In this document: in pieces, positions 1 to 8,248 of the stretch
Numbering within the stretch: the stretch's first letter is position 1
Layout: each line of letters begins with the position of its first letter
Assembly: GCA_041678445.1 (NCBI GenBank)
Contig: JBAYOD010000071.1
Span: forward strand, 1 to 13,548
DNA length: 13,548 bases
Reading direction: 5' to 3'
Source of the DNA: Zeimonas sp041678445
Lineage (GTDB): Bacteria > Pseudomonadota > Gammaproteobacteria > Burkholderiales > Burkholderiaceae_E
Notes under the pieces: model-generated
The model's database searches: none
What the model saw: the letters and a program-made list of their open reading frames with translations, nothing else
Told to the model about the DNA's origin: nothing
Translations under genes and position numbers: made by a program

Positions 1-31
1 CCGGCATGGGCACCGGCATGGGCACCGGCAT
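1..31. repeat. 12-bp tandem repeat inside ugpC
   Basis: The 12-mer CCGGCATGGGCA is repeated perfectly about 2.6 times and runs off the left edge. In the ugpC frame it encodes alternating Ala-Gly-Ala-His units. Because the unit is a multiple of three, copy-number changes keep the frame. Confidence 0.85.
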
Positions 32-944
32 CAGCCTGTGGTAACCGGTGAGCAGCTTCGCCCACTGGCAGTTGCTGGCTGCCGCCGGTCAGCGTCGCAT
101 GCTCGGGACGCAGGCCGACGATCAGCTCGCCGGCGCGCGGCGCGGGTGCCGGCAGGGGCAGCGACTGGCCATCGACGATGAAGTTCGCCCCGTCGGCAAT
201 GCCCTGGACGAGGTTCATCGGCGGCGCACCGATGAAGCTGGCGACGAAGGTGGTGGCGGGCTGCGCGTAGACCTCCTCGGCAGTGCCGATCTGCTCCACC
301 CGGCCGGCATTCATCACCAGCATGCGCTGTGCCAGCGTCATCGCCTCGACCTGGTCATGGGTGACGAACAGCGAGGTCACCCCCAGTTCGGTGTGCAGCT
401 TGCGGATTTCCAGCCGCGTCTGGGCGCGCAGCTTGGCGTCGAGGTTGGACAGGGGTTCGTCGAACAGGAAGGCCTTGGGCTGGCGCACGATGGCCCGGCC
501 CATTGCCACCCGCTGGCGCTGGCCGCCGGAGAGCTGGCGCGGCTTGCGGTCGAGCAGCTCGTCCAGCTCGAGGATCTGAGCAGCCTTGCGCACCCGCGCC
601 GCAATCTCGGGCTTGGGCACCTTCGCGATCTTCAGCCCGTAGGCCATGTTGTCGAACACGGTCATGTGCGGGTAGAGCGCGTAGTTCTGGAACACCATCG
701 CGATGTCGCGCTCGGCCGGCTCGACATCGTTGACGACGCGCCCGTCGATGGCGATCTCGCCCCCGCTCACTTCTTCCAGCCCGGCAACCATGCGCAGCAG
801 GGTCGATTTGCCGCAACCGGAAGGCCCGACGATGACGATGAACTCGCCGTCGGCGATCTCGGCGTCGACGCCATGGATCACCTGATTGGCCCGCAGCCCG
901 TGGCCATAACGCTTGATCAGCCTGCGCAGGGAAATGCTCGCCAT
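1..944 (-). CDS. ugpC: sn-glycerol-3-phosphate ABC importer ATPase UgpC (3' end beyond the left edge)
   Basis: This is the cytoplasmic ATPase that powers the UgpBAEC importer. About 314 codons are visible; the family is usually about 350-370 residues, so the C-terminal part lies outside the window. It has all ABC motifs: Walker A GPSGCGKST (residues 40-48), Q-loop FQNYALYPHMTVFDN (about 85-99), signature LSGGQRQR (138-145), Walker B FLFDEP with D162/E163, and switch histidine in VTHDQ (H196). A TOBE-type region with the GLRPEH motif follows, as in the MalK/UgpC/CysA class. The ATG at 944 lies 13 bp after the ugpE stop, and a purine-rich AGGGCAG overlapping that stop could be its ribosome site. 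The visible C-terminus is odd: it ends in an Ala/Gly/His repeat encoded by a 12-bp tandem array. The family call is firm; the Ugp specificity comes from the neighbours. Confidence 0.93.
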   Translation of the reverse strand, partial: MASISLRRLIKRYGHGLRANQVIHGVDAEIADGEFIVIVGPSGCGKSTLLRMVAGLEEVSGGEIAIDGRVVNDVEPAERDIAMVFQNYALYPHMTVFDNMAYGLKIAKVPKPEIAARVRKAAQILELDELLDRKPRQLSGGQRQRVAMGRAIVRQPKAFLFDEPLSNLDAKLRAQTRLEIRKLHTELGVTSLFVTHDQVEAMTLAQRMLVMNAGRVEQIGTAEEVYAQPATTFVASFIGAPPMNLVQGIADGANFIVDGQSLPLPAPAPRAGELIVGLRPEHATLTGGSQQLPVGEAAHRLPQADAGAHAGAHA

Positions 945-957
945 GTATGCGTCTGCC

Positions 958-1815
958 CTATTTCTCGGTATCGACTAGGCCCTTGACGAACCACTTCTGC
1001 ATCAGCATGACGACCAGCGCCGGCGGGATCATGGCCAGCACGGCGGTGGCCATGATGACGTTCCACTCGTTGGCGGCGTCCCCGCCGGTGAACATGCTCC
1101 GGATGCCGATGACGATCGGGTACATGTCGGCGCTGGTGGTGATCAGCAGCGGCCACAGGTACTGGTTCCAGCCATAGATGAACTGGATCACGAACAGGGC
1201 CGCGATCGAGGTCATCGACAGCGGTATCAGCACGTCGACGAAGAAGCGCATCGGCCCGGCGCCGTCCATCCGCGCCGCCTCGACCAGTTCGTCGGGCACG
1301 GTGAGGAAGAACTGCCGAAACAGGAAGGTGGCCGTGGCCGATGCGATGAGCGGCACGATCAGCCCGGTATAGCTGTTGAGCAGGCCGAGGTTGGCCACGA
1401 TCTCGTAGGTCGGGCCGATGCGCACCTCCACCGGCAGCATCAGCGTGACGAAGATCATCCAGAAGCACAGCGAGCGCAGCGGAAAGCGGAAGTACACGAA
1501 GGCGAACGCCGAAAGCAGCGAGATCACGATCTTGCCGATCGCGATCGACAACGCGCACACCAGGCTGACCCAGAGCATCCGGCCGACCGGCGCGATCTTG
1601 CTGCCGTAGCTGGTCTCGCCGCCCAGCAGGGCAACGCCGTAGCTCTCCCGGAAGTTGTCGCCGGGCAGCAGCGACATCGGCACCTGCTGGACGATCTGTT
1701 CCGAGGTCTGCGTCGAGGCAACGAACGCGACGTAGATCGGAAAGACGATCGCCAGCACGCCGAGCAACAGCACGGCATGGGCGATGAGGGCAGGCCCCGG
1801 CCGGCGTTCAACCAT
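958..1815 (-). CDS. ugpE: sn-glycerol-3-phosphate ABC importer permease UgpE
   Basis: This 285-residue inner-membrane permease pairs with UgpA to form the translocation path; E. coli UgpE has about 281. An N-terminal hydrophobic helix (about 9-33) is followed by a periplasmic stretch, then five more hydrophobic segments between about 80 and 275. The cytoplasmic coupling (EAA) loop ELVEAARMDGAGPMRFF spans about 177-192 and would dock on UgpC. The motifs VTLMLPVEVR and FIYGWNQYLWPL are typical of the MalG/UgpE class. The ATG at 1815 has an excellent ribosome site, GGAGG followed by CCACTC, and that site lies inside a short duplication shared with the ugpA end. It is separated from ugpA by 41 bp and from ugpC by 13 bp, so the genes are surely cotranscribed. 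Confidence 0.95.
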   Translation of the reverse strand: MVERRPGPALIAHAVLLLGVLAIVFPIYVAFVASTQTSEQIVQQVPMSLLPGDNFRESYGVALLGGETSYGSKIAPVGRMLWVSLVCALSIAIGKIVISLLSAFAFVYFRFPLRSLCFWMIFVTLMLPVEVRIGPTYEIVANLGLLNSYTGLIVPLIASATATFLFRQFFLTVPDELVEAARMDGAGPMRFFVDVLIPLSMTSIAALFVIQFIYGWNQYLWPLLITTSADMYPIVIGIRSMFTGGDAANEWNVIMATAVLAMIPPALVVMLMQKWFVKGLVDTEK

Positions 1816-1857
1816 GAGTGGCCTCCGGCGGCATCAGGCAGTAGTCTCCGGCAGCAT
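1808..1857 (-). other. Two chained mini-ORFs between ugpA and ugpE
   Basis: The ugpA stop forms TGATG, whose ATG (1857-1855) opens MLPETTA and stops at 1834. That stop is again TGATG, and its ATG (1834-1832) opens MPPEATHG, which stops at 1808, just past the ugpE ATG at 1815. Terminating ribosomes could in principle restart along this chain into the ugpE start. Neither peptide is likely to be functional. The first ATG lacks a good ribosome site, so the meaning is translational coupling at most. Confidence 0.3.
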
Positions 1858-1860
1858 CAG
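1823..1860 (-). repeat. 15-bp direct duplication across the ugpA stop codon
   Basis: CTCCGGCGGCATCAG (1823-1837) recurs as CTCCGGCAGCATCAG (1846-1860), 14 of 15 identical, at a 23-bp period. Read on the minus strand, the upstream copy contains the ugpA stop TGA, and the downstream copy supplies the GGAG core of the ugpE ribosome site. It looks like a short slippage duplication that now shapes the ugpA-ugpE junction. Confidence 0.8.
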
Positions 1861-2738
1861 TACTGCACCTTCTTCTCGACGTAACGGAACTGCACCACGG
1901 TGAGCGCGATGACGATGGCCATCAGCACGACCGACTGGGCCGCCGAGCTGCCCATGTCGAGCGCCTTGAAACCGTCGTAGTACAGCCGGTAGACGAGGAT
2001 CGACGTGTCCTTGCCGGGTCCGCCCTGGGTGGAGGTGTCGACGATCGCGAAGGTGTCGAAGAAGGCGTAGACGATGTTCATCACCAGCAGGAAGAAGGCG
2101 GTCGGCGAAAGCAGCGGGAACTGCACCGTCCAGAACCGTCGCCAGGGCCGCGCACCGTCGATCGCCGCCGCCTCGATCAGCGACTTCGGGATGCTCTGCA
2201 GGCCGGCCAGGAAGAACAGAAAGTTGTACGAGATGTGCTTCCAGACGGCAGCCAGCACGATCAGCGCCATCGCGTGACGGCCATTGAGCAGGTGGTTCCA
2301 GTCGAAGCCGATGGCGCGCAGCGCATGGCTGACGATGCCCACTGACGGCGCGAACATGAACAGCCACAGCACACCGACCACCGCCGGCGCCACGGCATAG
2401 GGCCAGATAAGCAGCGTCCGGTAGACGTTCGTGCCCCGGATCACCCGGTCGGCCATCACCGCCAGCAGCAGCGATCCCGACAGGCCGATGCCGGCCACCA
2501 GCACCGAGAAGACGGCCGTGGTCTTGAACGATGCGAGATAGGTCGGATCGTCGATCAGGTTCCGGAAATTCTCCAGCCCGACGAATTCGGTCGACATGCC
2601 GAACGCGTCTTCGATCAGCAGGGACTGGTACAGCGCCTGGCCGGCCGGCCAGAAGAAGAACACCAGCACCACGGCCATCTGGGGCGCGACCAGGGCCCAG
2701 GGCAGCCAGCGGCTGTGGAAGCGGACTCGTTTTTCCAT
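1857..2738 (-). CDS. ugpA: sn-glycerol-3-phosphate ABC importer permease UgpA
   Basis: This 293-residue inner-membrane permease partners UgpE; E. coli UgpA has about 295. It begins with a basic stretch and a helix (about 12-35, ALVAPQMAVVLVFFFWPAG), followed by a periplasmic segment with FVGLENFRNLIDDP. Further hydrophobic segments lie at about 73-97, 108-130, 157-180, 206-228 and 262-285. The coupling loop SLIEAAAIDGARPWRRFW lies at about 186-203. The motif TSTQGGPGKDTSILVY is typical of the MalF/UgpA class. The ATG at 2738 has only a weak ribosome site, preceded by a strong hairpin, so expression probably depends on readthrough from ugpB. The stop codon lies inside a duplicated 15-mer. Confidence 0.95.
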   Translation of the reverse strand: MEKRVRFHSRWLPWALVAPQMAVVLVFFFWPAGQALYQSLLIEDAFGMSTEFVGLENFRNLIDDPTYLASFKTTAVFSVLVAGIGLSGSLLLAVMADRVIRGTNVYRTLLIWPYAVAPAVVGVLWLFMFAPSVGIVSHALRAIGFDWNHLLNGRHAMALIVLAAVWKHISYNFLFFLAGLQSIPKSLIEAAAIDGARPWRRFWTVQFPLLSPTAFFLLVMNIVYAFFDTFAIVDTSTQGGPGKDTSILVYRLYYDGFKALDMGSSAAQSVVLMAIVIALTVVQFRYVEKKVQY

Positions 2739-2760
2739 CTCGGCTGCGCGTCAACGGCAA

Positions 2761-2782
2761 GGGGCCCGCCGCAGCGGGCCCC
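2761..2782 (-). promoter_or_regulatory. Intercistronic hairpin between ugpB and ugpA
   Basis: GGGGCCCGC and GCGGGCCCC form a perfect 9-bp all-G/C stem around a 4-nt loop. It lies 67 bp past the ugpB stop and 22 bp before the ugpA ATG. No T-run follows on the minus strand, so full termination is unlikely. Hairpins in this position after binding-protein genes are known to protect the upstream message or thin transcription into the permeases (malE-malF type). That role is inferred here. Confidence 0.6.
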
Positions 2783-2789
2783 ATCCAGT

Positions 2790-2823
2790 CCGGCACATCA
2801 GGCGCCGGCCGCCCGCAACGGGC
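2790..2823 (-). other. Two minor hairpins in the ugpB-ugpA spacer
   Basis: CCGGC (2790-2794) pairs with GCCGG (2804-2808), and GCCCG (2811-2815) pairs with CGGGC (2819-2823) around a 3-nt loop. With 5-bp stems in a GC-rich spacer either could be chance, but together with the large stem next to them they make the 111-bp spacer almost wholly structured. Confidence 0.3.
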
Positions 2824-2832
2824 ATCGGATCA

Positions 2833-2869
2833 AGCCGGGCCGATCTCTATCAGAGCCGGGCCGACCTCT
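2833..2869 (-). repeat. 16-bp direct duplication across the ugpB stop codon
   Basis: AGCCGGGCCGATCTCT (2833-2848) and AGCCGGGCCGACCTCT (2854-2869) match at 15 of 16 positions with a 21-bp period. The second copy encodes the last UgpB residues (ERSARL) and the first lies just past the stop at 2850-2852. In frame, the period would be seven codons, so a slip here could have moved the end of UgpB. Confidence 0.75.
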
Positions 2870-4163
2870 CGAAGCGCCGAAGCTGCTCGTTGCCGCGGCT
2901 GACGGCGTCATCCAGGCCTTGCTTGACGGTCTTCTTGCCCGACCAGATGTTCTCGGTTTCCTCGTCGATGATGGTCCGGATCTGCACGAAGTTGCCCAGG
3001 CGGATGCCGCGCGACTTGTCGGTGGTCTTGCGGATCATCTGCTCGACCGACACGTCGGTACCCGGGTTCTTCGCATAGAAGCCGGATTTCTCGGTGAGCT
3101 GGTACGAGGCAATGGTCACCGGCAGATAACCGGTGCGCTGGTGGCTCTTGGCAGCTTCCTCGGCCCTGGACAGGAAGGCAAAGAACTGGCCGACGCCCTT
3201 GTAGTCGACAGCCGGCTTGCCGGCCAGCACCCACAGGCTGGCACCGCCGATCACGGTGTTCTGCGGTGCACCGGGCACATCCGGATAGTAGGGCAGCGTG
3301 CCGATGCCGCTCTCGAACTTGGCGTTGCGCTTGATGTTGCCGTACAGCGCCGACGAGCCGGTGATCATCGCGCACTCACCCGACACGAAGGTCGAATCGC
3401 CGGCGTTGCCGCGCCCCTTGTAGATGAACAGGCCCTGCTTGGCCATGTTCGCCAGGTTCTCGATGTGGCGCACGTGCAGCGGGCTGTTGAAGACCAGCCG
3501 CGCGTCGGTACCGCGCATGCCGTTGCCCTTGGTCGCAAACTCGACGTTGTGCCAGGCCGAAAAGGTTTCGAGCTGCGTCCAGCTGATCCATGACGTGGTG
3601 AACGGACACTTGTGGCCGCTGGCCTTGAGCTTGGCCGCAGCCAGTGCGACCCCGGGCCAGGTCGTGGGCGGGTTGTCGGGGTCGATTCCGGCCGCCTTGA
3701 ACGCGTCCTTGTTGTAGTGGAACACCGGCGTCGAACTGTTGAACGGGAAGCTCAGCATCTGGCCATTGGGCGCCGTGTAGTAGCCCGCCACGGCCGGCAC
3801 GTAGGCGCTGGCATCGAACTTCAGGCCGGCGTCGGCCATGACCTTGCCCACCGGCACGATGGCGCCCTTGCTGGCCATCATCGTGGCGGTGCCGACCTCG
3901 AACACCTGCAGGATATGGGGAGCGTTGCCGGCGCGGAAGGCCGCGATCGCTGCCGTCATCGAGACGTCGTAGCTGCCCTTGAAGGTCGGCACGACCTTGT
4001 AGTTCGACTGGCTGGCATTGAAATCGCTGGCGAGATCGTTGACCCATTCGCCGAGCGCGCCCCCCATCGAATGCCACCACTGGATTTCGACCTGGGCGTG
4101 GGCTGGAGCGTGCAACGCGGCCGCCAGGGCCAGCGAGGACAGGGTACAGCGAAGCAGTTTCAT
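2850..4163 (-). CDS. ugpB: Periplasmic sn-glycerol-3-phosphate-binding protein UgpB
   Basis: This is the periplasmic receptor that delivers glycerol-3-phosphate or glycerophosphodiesters to UgpAE. It has 437 residues, close to the E. coli protein. A Sec signal peptide spans residues 1-23 (MKLLRC, hydrophobic core, cleavage after AHA before QVEIQWWH). Hallmarks of the family are WWHSMGGALGEWV (29-41), APHILQVFEVGTATMMAS (81-98), FPFNSSTPVFHYNKDAF (139-155), GGASLWVLAG (306-315) and RTGYLPVT (343-350), plus the closing RGIRLGNFVQIR and NEQLRRFE stretches. The ATG at 4163 is chosen over an in-frame ATG at 4232 because it gives a clean signal peptide and has GGAG five bases upstream; the longer form would also start inside the putative Pho box. 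It is the first gene of the operon. The alternative, a general sugar-binding protein, is much less likely. Confidence 0.96.
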   Translation of the reverse strand: MKLLRCTLSSLALAAALHAPAHAQVEIQWWHSMGGALGEWVNDLASDFNASQSNYKVVPTFKGSYDVSMTAAIAAFRAGNAPHILQVFEVGTATMMASKGAIVPVGKVMADAGLKFDASAYVPAVAGYYTAPNGQMLSFPFNSSTPVFHYNKDAFKAAGIDPDNPPTTWPGVALAAAKLKASGHKCPFTTSWISWTQLETFSAWHNVEFATKGNGMRGTDARLVFNSPLHVRHIENLANMAKQGLFIYKGRGNAGDSTFVSGECAMITGSSALYGNIKRNAKFESGIGTLPYYPDVPGAPQNTVIGGASLWVLAGKPAVDYKGVGQFFAFLSRAEEAAKSHQRTGYLPVTIASYQLTEKSGFYAKNPGTDVSVEQMIRKTTDKSRGIRLGNFVQIRTIIDEETENIWSGKKTVKQGLDDAVSRGNEQLRRFERSARL

Positions 4164-4225
4164 GGTGACTCCACAATGATTTTCATGACCGATACGAGGC
4201 CAGCCCGCTACTGTGGTGTCCATCG

Positions 4226-4254
4226 ATGACATCGGTGTGACACCGTCATGCCGG
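4226..4254 (-). promoter_or_regulatory. Putative Pho box upstream of ugpB
   Basis: On the minus strand three heptamers lie exactly 11 bp apart: CCGGCAT (4254-4248), GTGTCAC (4243-4237) and ATGTCAT (4232-4226). They match the PhoB half-site CTGTCAT at 5, 5 and 6 of 7 positions; 6 for the second if the last base is C/T. PhoB boxes are direct repeats of this heptamer with 4-bp spacers, and ugp is a Pho regulon operon in E. coli. The box ends 62 bp before the ugpB ATG. No convincing -10 was seen after it; the best is CAGTAG at 4213-4208. The same bases contain the dyad GGTGT-G-ACACC (4234-4244), so another regulator is possible. Confidence 0.5.
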
Positions 4255-4313
4255 ATTCATCGTCAGCCGGGTTTTTTCTGCGACCAGAGAATAGCACGCT
4301 GCCTTCGCCCTGC

Positions 4314-4335
4314 CGGCGGTTTCCTCAAGCCGCCG
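4314..4335 (+). promoter_or_regulatory. Hairpin in the leader of the peptide-importer operon
   Basis: CGGCGGTTT (4314-4322) and AAGCCGCCG (4327-4335) form a 9-bp stem with one G-U pair and a CCTC loop. The wobble is tolerated only in plus-strand RNA, since the minus copy has a C-A mismatch, which suggests a role in the message of the downstream ATPase gene. No T-run follows, so it is not a simple terminator. A 5' leader structure is the likeliest reading if the promoter lies upstream of 4314. Confidence 0.4.
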
Positions 4336-4370
4336 ACCTGTGGCACACTGCGCTCGCAATCAAAACGACC

Positions 4371-4420
4371 ATGGAGACAAACAGCGGTCCCTGCACCCAG
4401 GCCCGCCTTGTGCCGCAAGC

Positions 4421-4424
<4 letters not shown>
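4371..4424 (+). CDS. Possible 17-residue leader peptide
   Basis: ATG at 4371 opens METNSGPCTQARLVPQA, whose TGA (4422-4424) overlaps the ATG of the next gene in an ATGA. This is the geometry of translational coupling, and the next gene has no ribosome site of its own at a normal distance. Against it, the leader ATG also lacks a good ribosome site, and 17-codon ORFs arise by chance. There is no run of one amino acid that would mark an attenuator. Confidence 0.25.
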
Positions 4425-6508
<2,084 letters not shown>

Positions 6509-6549
6509 CAACGGCAGGATCGTTCGCCAGACCTGATGCGCCGTGTCAC

Positions 6550-6567
6550 GGGCTCTACGGCCCTTTT
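6550..6567 (+). terminator. Weak hairpin with T-run before the binding-protein gene
   Basis: GGGC (6550-6553) pairs with GCCC (6560-6563) around 6 nt and is followed by TTTT (6564-6567). A 4-bp stem is too weak for efficient termination. At most it would attenuate transcription in the 88-bp gap. The rest of the gap shows only the ribosome site of the next gene. Confidence 0.2.
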
Positions 6568-6596
6568 CCGATAAACAGCCCAGGAGAGAGACTCTG

Positions 6597-8174
6597 ATGA
6601 AACTCCGATATGCCGCCCTGGCATTTGCCCTGACAGCCGTCGCAGGTCCTGCGCTGGCCCAGTCTCCGAAGTCCGGCGGTACGCTGTCCTTCGCAGTCAG
6701 CGCAGAGCCGCCCAACTACGACTGCCACGCGCAGAGTTCGTTCGCGTTCATCCATCCGGTGCGGCCGCACTACTCGACGCTGCTGAAGTTCGACGGTCCG
6801 AACTATCCTCAGGTCACCGGTGACCTCGCCGAATCCTGGACGATCTCGCCCGACGGCCTCACCTTCACCTTCAAGCTGCGCAAGGGCGTCAAGTTCCACG
6901 ACGGCTCGGCCTTCACCTCGGAAGACATCCGCGCCACCTATGACCGGCTGCGCAACCCGTCCGAGGGCGTGCGCTCGCTGCGGGTGGAGAGCTATCGCGA
7001 CATCGCGTCGATCGAAACGCCGGACGCGCACACCGTGGTGTTCAAGCTCTCGAAGCCGAACGCCTCGATGCTGGCCAACTTTGCCTCGCCGTGGGATTGC
7101 GTCTACAGCGCGGCCAAGCTCAAGGAAGATCCGAAGTTCCCCGAGCGCAACATCCTCGGCACCGGTCCGTTCACCTTCGTCGAACACCAGGCCGGCTCAC
7201 ACTGGGTCGGGCGCAAGTTCAACGACTATTTCGAACCCGGCAAGCCTTATCTGGATGGTTACCGCTCAGTGTTCATGCGCGGCGCGGCCATGGTCAACGC
7301 GCTGTCGGCCGGGCAGGTGCTGGCCGAGTTCCGCGGCCACTCGCCGGCCGACCGTGACCGCCTCGTCCAGGCCCTGGGCGATCGTGCCGTCGTGCTCGAG
7401 TCGCCGTGGGTGTGCAGCCTGGTCGTGAGCTTCAACACCAGCAAGAAGCCCTTCGACGATGCCCGCGTGCGCCGCGCGCTGTCGCTGGCGATCGACCGCT
7501 GGGCCGGCGCCGAGGCGCTGCAAAGGATCGCGCTGGTGCGGCACGTGGGCGGGGTCCTGCGTCCGGGCTACGAACTGGCCACCGGGAACGACGACCTGGC
7601 CAAGCTGCCTGGCTTCTCGCGCGACATCAAGGCTTCGCGCGAGGAAGCACGCCGGCTGCTCAAGGAAGCCGGAGTCGAGAAGCTGAACTTCAAGCTGACC
7701 AACCGCAACGTGGCGATGCCGTACACGCCGGTGGGGGTCTTCCTGATCGACCAGTGGCGCCAGATCGGGCTGAACGTCGAGCACGAGCAGCTCGAAACGC
7801 GCCTGTACCTGGCCGCCCAGCAGCGCGGCAATCCGACCTACGACGCAGCGCTCGACTTCAACTGCGACTTCATGGACGAGCCCAACCTGCAGCTGATGAA
7901 GTACGTGTCGGCCGACCGCTCGGCGCTGAACTACTCGGGCCATACCGATCGCAAGCTCGACAATCTGTTCGACCAGCAATCGGGTGAACTCGACAAGGCC
8001 AAGCGCAAGGCGATCGTGGCGGAGTTCGAGAAGCACCTGCTCGAAGAGGCCTACGTGATCCCGACCATCTGGTGGCACCGGATCATCGTGCTTCACAAGG
8101 AGCTCAAGGGTTGGGACATGATGCCCAGCCACTATGTGGGCCAGGATCTGACCAACGTCTGGCTCGACCGCTGA
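6597..8174 (+). CDS. Periplasmic peptide-binding protein (SBP_bac_5 family)
   Basis: This is the solute receptor of the importer encoded around it. It has 525 residues, normal for the DppA/OppA/GsiB family. A signal peptide spans 1-21 (MKLRYAALAF, cleavage after ALA before QSPKSGGTL). The family signature AESWTISPDGLTFTFKLRKGVKFHDGSAFTSEDI lies at about 78-111, GTGPFTF at 188-194, and FNTSKKPFDDARVRRALSLAIDR at 279-301. DFMDEPN (424-430) sits where the family has the aspartate that binds a peptide amino group, though this placement is tentative. Four cysteines in the mature chain (43, 168, 273, 423) could form disulfides in the periplasm. The ATG at 6597 has AGGAG 10 bases upstream and gives the signal peptide; an upstream ATG at 6543 would bury it. 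Ligand is unknown: peptide, glutathione-like compound or modified amino acid. Confidence 0.93.
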   Translation: MKLRYAALAFALTAVAGPALAQSPKSGGTLSFAVSAEPPNYDCHAQSSFAFIHPVRPHYSTLLKFDGPNYPQVTGDLAESWTISPDGLTFTFKLRKGVKFHDGSAFTSEDIRATYDRLRNPSEGVRSLRVESYRDIASIETPDAHTVVFKLSKPNASMLANFASPWDCVYSAAKLKEDPKFPERNILGTGPFTFVEHQAGSHWVGRKFNDYFEPGKPYLDGYRSVFMRGAAMVNALSAGQVLAEFRGHSPADRDRLVQALGDRAVVLESPWVCSLVVSFNTSKKPFDDARVRRALSLAIDRWAGAEALQRIALVRHVGGVLRPGYELATGNDDLAKLPGFSRDIKASREEARRLLKEAGVEKLNFKLTNRNVAMPYTPVGVFLIDQWRQIGLNVEHEQLETRLYLAAQQRGNPTYDAALDFNCDFMDEPNLQLMKYVSADRSALNYSGHTDRKLDNLFDQQSGELDKAKRKAIVAEFEKHLLEEAYVIPTIWWHRIIVLHKELKGWDMMPSHYVGQDLTNVWLDR

Positions 8175-8177
8175 ACC

Positions 8178-8189
8178 CGCGCTAGCGCG
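8178..8189. repeat. 12-bp palindrome after the binding-protein gene
   Basis: CGCGCTAGCGCG is a perfect palindrome starting 4 bp past the stop. Without a loop it would be a poor RNA hairpin, so it may be a protein site, or simply part of the structured spacer together with the large stem 2 bp further on. Confidence 0.4.
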
Positions 8190-8191
8190 AC

Positions 8192-8220
8192 GCCGCGGGC
8201 CGGCAGAACCGGCCCGCGGC
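8192..8220 (+). promoter_or_regulatory. Intercistronic hairpin between binding protein and permease genes
   Basis: GCCGCGGGCCGG (8192-8203) and CCGGCCCGCGGC (8209-8220) form a perfect 12-bp stem around CAGAA. It lies 17 bp past the stop and 28 bp before the next ATG, with AACGATTTCC and no T-run after it. The probable effect is to stabilise the upstream message or reduce permease transcription, so that more binding protein than permease is made. Confidence 0.65.
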
Positions 8221-8248
8221 AACGATTTCCACCCGATACCACCGATCG

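Noticed and set aside
48..986. 312-codon plus-strand frame opposite ugpC
   Set aside because: The minus strand encodes a full set of ABC ATPase motifs here; the plus frame is its shadow.
4164..4232. Longer UgpB starting at the ATG at 4232
   Set aside because: It would place 23 extra polar residues before a good signal peptide and has no ribosome site, whereas 4163 has GGAG at five bases.
4251..4277. CCGG...CCGG followed by a run of six T as a plus-strand terminator
   Set aside because: The stem is only 4 bp with a 12-nt loop, and no plus-strand gene ends upstream; the preceding gene runs the other way.
4278..4296. GAATAG as a -10 box for the peptide operon
   Set aside because: The only T-rich -35 candidate (4272-4277) is 11 bp away, too close for sigma-70, so no promoter is called.
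4341..4358. Sigma-54-like TGGCACA followed by TCGCA
   Set aside because: The distance from the GG to the next GC elements is 8 or 12 bases instead of the required 10, and the -12 half is poor.
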